The position numbers were made by a program, and so were the translations under genes. DNA of 41,202 nt from Kuafuiihalomonas sp039024635 (GTDB taxonomy: Bacteria > Myxococcota > Kuafuiibacteriia > Kuafuiibacteriales > Kuafuiibacteriaceae), in the NCBI GenBank assembly GCA_039024635.1, contig JBCCQA010000039.1, forward strand, positions 1 to 41,202. Direction: 5' to 3'. Each line of letters begins with the position of its first letter. Position 1 is the first letter of the stretch. Below, in pieces: positions 36,599 through 41,202 of the stretch. A model generated the notes under the pieces. That model worked only from the letters and a program-made list of their open reading frames with translations, ran no database searches and was not told where the DNA came from.

Positions 36599-38835
36599 CA
36601 GTCGAACCTCGGCTTCATGCGCACCTGCCAGGTGGCCCCCGGAACCATCGCGGTGCCGGACGCAGGCGTCTGCTCGACGACCCGGCCCGTGCCCACGAAG
36701 ATCGGTACGCAGCCCGCCTTCTCACATCGCTCTAGCACTTCATGGGCTCCGAGACCCACGAGCCCGGGCACCACGCCCGGATCCGAGCTGGGGAGCGACT
36801 CGTTCAGACCCAGCATGGCCTTGGCCTGGTCCGAGAGCGCGAACTCCAGCCCTCGCGGCTCGGGTGCTTCACCAGGGGCTCCCTTCGGGACCAGCTGGGT
36901 TCGAGCGCTCGCCTCCGTTCCAGGGGCGGGTGCGGTCTTCGGCTCCGAGACCACGTGCCCTCGGGCGCGCAAAGCCGCGCTCAAGATCTGCCGAAAAGCC
37001 GGGGCTGCGGCAATGCCCCCATAGATGCTCCCCTGAGGCTCGTCCAACACCACCAAGACCGTGAACTCCGGCGCCTCCGCTGGACCAAACCCCCCGAAGG
37101 AGGCCACATAGTCCTCTCGGCTGTAGGCGCGGGTCAGCGGGTCGATCTTTTGCGCCGTGCCGGTCTTGCCGGCGACCTGAAACCCGGGGATGGCCGCTTG
37201 CTGGCCGGTGCCTTCCTCGACGACCCCGACCATCATCCGGGTCAAAGCGGTAGCCGTCTCCGGCCGAAGGACCCTTTCGCTCCTGAGCTTTGGCGCCTCG
37301 ACCCAGTGCCCTTGCTCGAGCTCGGTCGCCGCCACGATTCGGGGGGCGCGGCGGATGCCTCCGGCGGCAATCACGTTGAGGGCTTGGGCCATCTGGAGCG
37401 GCGTCACCGCTATACCTTGCCCAAAGCTGATGTTGGCCAAAGCAATGTCTCGCCAGCTCCTCGGGCTGCGGAGCAGGCCGCGGGCTTCGGCCGGCAGCTC
37501 GATGCCCGTCGCTCGGGTCAGCCCGAAGCGCTGGATCCACCGGTGAAGTCGATCGCGGCCAAGCTCGATGCCCAGCTTGGCGGCGCAGATGTTGGATGAC
37601 ACCGAGAGCGATTCGGCCACCGTCAGATCGCCGTAGGCATGGTCGGCATCTCGGATGGTCCGGCCACCGAACCGCCACTTTCCGGACTCACAGTCGAGGC
37701 GCCGCTCCGGCGACGCCACGCCCTCTTCCAGGGCGGCGGCCACGGTGACGATCTTGAAGGTCGAGCCAGGCTCGTACACCATCTCGACGGCGCGATTGCG
37801 CCGCTCGGAGGCGGTGCTGTCGCCGAGGTCATTGGGGTTGAAGTCGGGCTGAGAGGCCATGGCGACGACCTCACTCGTTTGGGCATCGAGGACGATGGCC
37901 ACGCCCGACCGGGCCCGTTGCCAGCGCACCGCCTTGGCAAGGGCCACCTCGGTGTCATGCTGAACCGTCCGGTCCAGGCTCAGCCTCAGACCGCGACCGT
38001 CCAGGTCTTGGGCCGCTTCCGCTCCGTCGACCAAGACCGCGTTGCCCCGCCCGTCCCGTAGGCCATCGAGACGGGCATGCCGACCTCGCAAGGCTGCGTC
38101 GTAGCGTCGCTCCAGGCCCGCCCGTCCCGCCCCGTCGATGTTCGAGAAGCCCAGCAGGTGGGCGGCCAGACGGTTCCCGCCATAGAATCGCTTGGGCTCG
38201 CTGATCATGAAAACGCCCGGCTCCGACGCGGCCCGAATCGAAGTAGCGATGCGGGGCGACACCCGGCGCCGCAGGTAGACGAAGCGCCGTCCGCTGGAGA
38301 GTTTCTTGGCCAGCTTCGACCGGTCGACCCGGAGAATAGGCGCGAGGCGCCGGGCCGACGCATCGGGGTCCTTCACCTGGGCCGGGTCGGCGACGACCGT
38401 CTCCACGTCCAAGGACATCGCCAGTTCGGCGCCGTGCCGGTCCACGATCGGACCTCGCCTACCGCGAAGCTCGACGACGTGTCGGGCCTGGGCCAAAGCC
38501 GCCCCTTCGAAACGACTTCGATCCATCAGCTGGAGCTGGGCGCTGCGGGCCACCAGGACGCAGGCGACCACGGCCAGGGCCAAGACCAAGACCAGCTGCC
38601 GAAAGCGAATGGCCGGAGCATCGGTTCGCGTCCGGCTCTCCGTCCGTTTCGTGGACGACTTCGTCTTGGCCACCGTGCCCCGACGAATCTGAGCCTGGGG
38701 GCGGCGCTTAACCGGTGCCTCCCGCTTCTTCCCGACGCCCCCCTTGGTGCGGCTTCGACGGCTCGCTTTCACGTCGGCCGCATTCCCCAAACGGACCCCC
38801 ACGCTGTCCGGATCCATGTTGGTGGTGCGGGCCAT
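36598..38835 (-). CDS. ftsI: septal penicillin-binding protein FtsI (PBP3) with PASTA domain
   Basis: A 745-residue class B PBP that crosslinks septal peptidoglycan. A long basic cytoplasmic tail (1-79) precedes one membrane helix (about 80-96), a pedestal domain (RGRRGPIVDRHG) and the transpeptidase domain with catalytic Ser358 in STFK, SSN (413-415) and KTGT (557-560). About residues 670-745 are a PASTA domain (VVPGLVGLGAHEVLERCEKA), rare in E. coli-type FtsI but known in deltaproteobacteria and Gram-positives. It shares one base with both ftsL and murE. Confidence 0.96.
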   Translation of the reverse strand: MARTTNMDPDSVGVRLGNAADVKASRRSRTKGGVGKKREAPVKRRPQAQIRRGTVAKTKSSTKRTESRTRTDAPAIRFRQLVLVLALAVVACVLVARSAQLQLMDRSRFEGAALAQARHVVELRGRRGPIVDRHGAELAMSLDVETVVADPAQVKDPDASARRLAPILRVDRSKLAKKLSSGRRFVYLRRRVSPRIATSIRAASEPGVFMISEPKRFYGGNRLAAHLLGFSNIDGAGRAGLERRYDAALRGRHARLDGLRDGRGNAVLVDGAEAAQDLDGRGLRLSLDRTVQHDTEVALAKAVRWQRARSGVAIVLDAQTSEVVAMASQPDFNPNDLGDSTASERRNRAVEMVYEPGSTFKIVTVAAALEEGVASPERRLDCESGKWRFGGRTIRDADHAYGDLTVAESLSVSSNICAAKLGIELGRDRLHRWIQRFGLTRATGIELPAEARGLLRSPRSWRDIALANISFGQGIAVTPLQMAQALNVIAAGGIRRAPRIVAATELEQGHWVEAPKLRSERVLRPETATALTRMMVGVVEEGTGQQAAIPGFQVAGKTGTAQKIDPLTRAYSREDYVASFGGFGPAEAPEFTVLVVLDEPQGSIYGGIAAAPAFRQILSAALRARGHVVSEPKTAPAPGTEASARTQLVPKGAPGEAPEPRGLEFALSDQAKAMLGLNESLPSSDPGVVPGLVGLGAHEVLERCEKAGCVPIFVGTGRVVEQTPASGTAMVPGATWQVRMKPRFD

Positions 38836-39089
38836 CAGTGCGCCTCCGAACCTGGGGGCGCCAGCTTCATCTCTCGCCCGAGGCGCTCCAGCCGCTCAGG
38901 TGCTCGCAGAGTGCTGCGCTCCATGCGGAGGGCGCGGTTCTGCTCCTCCAAGACCTCCCGCTTCTCGACCGCATCCGAGAGCTCGTAGCCGAGCCGAAGG
39001 GTCTGAACGTGGGTCCAGGCGTGAAACAGACCCACCGCGACCAGAGGCGCGGCGATGGCCAAGGCCCAGATCAGGGGGTCCTGCCTCAC
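38835..39089 (-). CDS. ftsL: cell division protein FtsL
   Basis: An 84-residue bitopic protein: one membrane helix (about 6-26) followed by a heptad-rich coiled coil (about 35-65: LSDAVEKREVLEEQNRALRMER) and the RLERLGREMKLAPP segment typical of FtsL. It works with FtsB and FtsQ to activate FtsWI. Sequence conservation is weak in this family; size, topology and position between rsmH and ftsI decide the call. It overlaps rsmH by 4 bases (ATGA). Confidence 0.9.
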   Translation of the reverse strand: MRQDPLIWALAIAAPLVAVGLFHAWTHVQTLRLGYELSDAVEKREVLEEQNRALRMERSTLRAPERLERLGREMKLAPPGSEAH

Positions 39090-40015
39090 GACGGCCTCCG
39101 CTCTGCCACCCGCAGCCGGGCGCTGCGGGCGCGCGGGTTCCGGGCCTTTTCTTCCTCATTGGGCGCTTGACTGGAGAGGGCCCGCCAAGGCCCGAGTTCG
39201 GGGGCGTGGGGAAGATGGCGGAGCGCAGGGTCGAGCTTCGGCCCCGCGAAGGCTCGCTTCACGCGTCGGTCCTCGAGACTATGGAAGCTGATGAGGGCGG
39301 CTCGTCCTCCAGGCCTTAGAGCCTCGGGAAGAACATCGAGCAGGGCGTCCAGCTCCTCCAGCTCTCGGTTCACCCAGATTCGAAGCCCTTGGAAGGCCAG
39401 AGTGGCCGGGTGAACCGCAGAGCCACGACGTCCTCCTCCGCCGGCCTCGACGGCCCTGGCGAGGTCCAGGGTGCTCTTTAGTCCTCCTTCGTTTCGGGCC
39501 TTCAGGATGGCTCGGGCCACGCTCCGCGCGCGGGGCACCTCTCCGAAGCGGGCCAAGACGCGAGCGAGGCCCGATTCGTCGATGTCGGCCAAGTGCTCGG
39601 CCACGTTCGCCCCCACACCTGGACCCATCCTCATATCGAGGGGCCCAGCCTGACGAAAGCTGAAGCCTCGTCCCGGATCATCGAACTGAAGGGAGCTCAC
39701 CCCCAAGTCGGCAAGTACGCCGTCGAAAGGCCACAGGCCGTGGCGCCGCCCATGGGTCTGGAGTTCGGAGAAGGAGGCCTCCACGAACACAACCCGGGAA
39801 GCGTGGTCGGCCAGGCGCTTTCGCGCGATGGCCAAGGCCTTTGGATCGCGATCGAGTGCCAGAACGCGTCCCTCGGGATCGGCCTCGAGAAGTCCTCCCG
39901 TATGGCCGCCGAGACCGCAGGTTAGGTCAGCGTAGGTACCGCCGTTCCCCTGCACCAGGGCCTCCACGGCAGCCTCCAAGAGCACCGAGCGATGTCGGGC
40001 GTCGGGCGTCGGCAT
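39086..40015 (-). CDS. rsmH: 16S rRNA m4C1402 methyltransferase RsmH
   Basis: A 309-residue S-adenosylmethionine-dependent methyltransferase that modifies C1402 in the ribosomal P site. HRSVLLEAAVEAL, the SAM motif DLTCGLGGHTGG, DGVLADLGVSSLQ and ALISFHSLEDRRVK are diagnostic. ATG 40015 (MPTPDARH) shares one base with the mraZ stop. The frame is open for 26 more codons upstream but these lie within mraZ. Confidence 0.97.
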   Translation of the reverse strand: MPTPDARHRSVLLEAAVEALVQGNGGTYADLTCGLGGHTGGLLEADPEGRVLALDRDPKALAIARKRLADHASRVVFVEASFSELQTHGRRHGLWPFDGVLADLGVSSLQFDDPGRGFSFRQAGPLDMRMGPGVGANVAEHLADIDESGLARVLARFGEVPRARSVARAILKARNEGGLKSTLDLARAVEAGGGGRRGSAVHPATLAFQGLRIWVNRELEELDALLDVLPEALRPGGRAALISFHSLEDRRVKRAFAGPKLDPALRHLPHAPELGPWRALSSQAPNEEEKARNPRARSARLRVAERRPS

Positions 40016-40458
40016 CACAGCCCCAGCTCTCCCAGCTTCTGCAGGAGTTCGGGCGCCACCGCGCTGCGCAGGCCTTGTTCCCGCTCCGTCCACGCCAACT
40101 TGGACCAGAGCTCCATGGTCTTGATGTTCCCGACCCAGCTCGCGTCCCGCTCGATCCCGGCGTAGTCTCGAAGCACGCTCGGAAGAAGCAAGCGACCTTG
40201 CCGATCAATCGGACAGTCCATAGCGCTGCCGACGTACAGGCGCCGAGCGACCATCACGTCGGGATCGAACTGAGGCAGGCTCGAGAGCCGGCCCTCGAAG
40301 GCCCGCCACTCAGCCATGGGATAGGCGACGAGGCAGGGCTCCGAGATGTGGGTCGTGAGGACAAGCTGGCTCTCGTCGGCCAGAACGCGACGAAAAGCGG
40401 CCGGAAGGGCCACTCGTCCCTTCTCGTCCACGGAGTGCTCGTACCGACCTCGAAACAC
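40015..40458 (-). CDS. mraZ: transcriptional regulator MraZ
   Basis: A 147-residue AbrB-like DNA-binding protein with two MraZ repeats: FRGRYEHSVDEKGRVALPAAFR at the N-terminus and CPIDRQGRLLLPSVLR near residue 85. It controls its own dcw operon. I start it at GTG 40458, preceded by GGGA 7 bases upstream, because the family begins M-FRGRYEH and because the extra codons back to a GTG at 40539 would run through the operator repeats. It is the first gene of the dcw run. Confidence 0.95.
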   Translation of the reverse strand: MFRGRYEHSVDEKGRVALPAAFRRVLADESQLVLTTHISEPCLVAYPMAEWRAFEGRLSSLPQFDPDVMVARRLYVGSAMDCPIDRQGRLLLPSVLRDYAGIERDASWVGNIKTMELWSKLAWTEREQGLRSAVAPELLQKLGELGL

Positions 40459-40483
40459 GCTGATCCCACGATGGCCGATCTGG

Positions 40484-40517
40484 CCACTTTGATCCACTCT
40501 CCACCACTTGCCTCCAC
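40484..40517 (-). promoter_or_regulatory. MraZ-box operator: four 10-bp GTGG repeats
   Basis: On the minus strand GTGG occurs at exact 10-base steps (plus-strand CCAC at 40484, 40494, 40504, 40514), ending 26 bases before the mraZ start. MraZ is known to bind tandem G-rich repeats with 10-bp period upstream of its own gene, so this is the expected autoregulatory site. The promoter it controls was not located with confidence; TTGATT at about 40520-40525 could be its -35. Confidence 0.75.
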
Positions 40518-40567
40518 CGAAATCAAGAAGGGCGCCCACCGACCTGCCCGGACGTTCAGTCCGCTAA

Positions 40568-40597
40568 TTGATCGCCGGTCGTTGCCCGGACTGATAG
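40568..40597 (+). promoter_or_regulatory. weak candidate promoter for the small membrane protein gene
   Basis: TTGATC (40568-40573) and TGATAG (40592-40597) are 18 bases apart, ending 10 bases before the GTG at 40608, which has no Shine-Dalgarno sequence. A transcript would start about 4 bases ahead of the start codon. Two copies of the 9-mer TGCCCGGAC (40545-40553 and 40583-40591) lie in the same divergent region. Confidence 0.3.
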
Positions 40598-40607
40598 CTT
40601 TGGTTTC

Positions 40608-40856
40608 GTGGCGAAGCGCAAAGGGAACGGCTTGGAGGCCGGCCTGCAGGCCGTGACCCAGGGCGACTACATCCAGGCCCGCGCCGAGTTCGGTCGCGTG
40701 GGGGTGGACGAGGCGCTGAGCGAGTCCCGGCGGGCCGAGGCCACACGCTGGATTGCCGCCACTCGCCTCGACCGGGGAACCCTGTTGGTCGGCTTGGCCT
40801 GCATCGGCCTGTTCCTCCTCGTCGTCGGGGTGGCTGTTCTCAAGCAGCCCCACTGA
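40608..40856 (+). CDS. small single-pass membrane protein, unknown function
   Basis: An 82-residue protein from GTG 40608: a basic start (MAKRKGNG), an amphipathic helical part with one TPR-like unit (GLQAVTQGDYIQARAEFGRV, residues 11-30), and a C-terminal membrane helix (about 57-77). It would be tail-anchored with the helical part in the cytoplasm. I do not recognise a family. It is divergent from mraZ and 37 bases before the PrkA-type kinase gene on the same strand, so co-expression is likely. Codon use and a clear membrane helix support it as real. Confidence 0.65.
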   Translation: MAKRKGNGLEAGLQAVTQGDYIQARAEFGRVGVDEALSESRRAEATRWIAATRLDRGTLLVGLACIGLFLLVVGVAVLKQPH

Positions 40857-40893
40857 CTTGGTCGAACCCTGGGAGCGCGCTACGCCTCTCGGG

Positions 40894-41202
40894 GTGGACA
40901 GCGCACGCGAGCTCCTCCAATCCCTGTCGAATCGGGTTCAGACCAGCTTTCGCGAGGACCGCGCCCTCCTGAGCTTCGGCCAGTGGTTCGACGGTTTCCT
41001 GGAGTCTCCAAAGCTCGGTCTGCGAAGCGCGGCGCAGTACCTCCGGGACGTCTTCGACCACTTCGGATCCACTACTCTCGAGCTGCCGACGGGCTCGGTC
41101 CGACGCTTCCACCTCTTCGATGCGCCCTGGGGAAAGGGCGATGGACGAGTGGCCGGACAAGAGCGGGTCCAAAACGAGATCTACCGGCTGGTGAACAACT
41201 TC
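40894..41202 (+). CDS. PrkA/YeaG-type serine protein kinase, N-terminal part (cut by window end)
   Basis: The frame is open from GTG 40894 to the window edge, giving 103 residues. They match the start of the PrkA AAA domain: LLSFGQWFDGFLESPKLGLRS with AQYLRDVFDHFG, then RRFHLFDAPW and GQERVQNEIYRLVNNF, the segment just before the ATP-binding loop. Members are stress- or sporulation-linked kinases (YeaG in E. coli, PrkA in Bacillus). The catalytic part lies outside the window. No strong ribosome site is present; a TTG at 40858 is an alternative start. Confidence 0.85.
   Translation, partial: MDSARELLQSLSNRVQTSFREDRALLSFGQWFDGFLESPKLGLRSAAQYLRDVFDHFGSTTLELPTGSVRRFHLFDAPWGKGDGRVAGQERVQNEIYRLVNNF

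Overview
The window reads as a GC-rich chromosomal segment of a deltaproteobacterium-type organism, most likely Myxococcota or a close relative. The clues are a Ser/Thr kinase beside an FHA-GAF-sigma54 activator, many small Cys-anchored lipoproteins, a PASTA-tailed FtsI, a PilF/Tgl-type TPR lipoprotein, a recO-glycyl-tRNA synthetase pair, a pheST-merR-ihfA block and a PrkA-type kinase. This placement is inference from gene content; no rRNA or taxonomic marker was compared. No stretch longer than about 300 bases lacks a gene. I see no insertion sequence, phage gene, CRISPR array or replication origin.

Layout: (1) 1-246, a tRNA-Cys/tRNA-Arg pair on the minus strand. (2) 373-720, a small FmdB-type zinc-ribbon protein facing the next block. 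(3) 746-9452, a minus-strand run: acyl-CoA synthetase, a secreted protein with a discoidin-like C-terminal domain, a ureohydrolase-fold protein with altered metal ligands, pheS, pheT, a MerR regulator and ihfA. (4) 9583-17353, a plus-strand run: phosphofructokinase, a transmembrane Ser/Thr kinase, a TPR/membrane protein, an FHA-GAF-sigma54 activator and two lipoproteins. It looks like one signalling operon with unknown secreted outputs. (5) 17347-18186, a convergent repeat-rich lipoprotein. (6) 18265-24116, minus strand: fused glycyl-tRNA synthetase, recO, a RodZ-like HTH membrane protein, and an ORF carrying a PilF/Tgl-like lipoprotein behind an unrelated N-terminal domain. (7) 24186-40458, a dcw cluster in the order mraZ-rsmH-ftsL-ftsI-murE-murF-mraY-murD-ftsW-murG-murC-ftsQ-ftsA-ftsZ. 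(8) 40608-41202, divergent: a tiny membrane protein and the start of a PrkA-type kinase.

The dcw cluster makes the UDP-MurNAc-pentapeptide (murC, D, E, F), moves it onto lipid carrier (mraY, murG), polymerises and crosslinks it at the septum (ftsW, ftsI) and assembles the divisome (ftsL, Q, A, Z). Nine of the ten junctions from mraZ to murC overlap by 1 or 4 bases. The one real break, murC to ftsQ, lacks murB and ddl. It holds a GATC-rich stretch and a strong hairpin with a GAAA loop in the transcribed sense. MraZ has four 10-bp-spaced GTGG repeats just upstream of its start, the expected autoregulatory operator.

The points most worth a second look are the murC-ftsQ leader, the ureohydrolase homologue that keeps the Mn-A ligands but has lost both Mn-B-specific ligands, the ORF with a lipoprotein signal in its middle, the hairpin that buries the start codon of the sigma54 activator, and the degenerate FHA domain next to a kinase.
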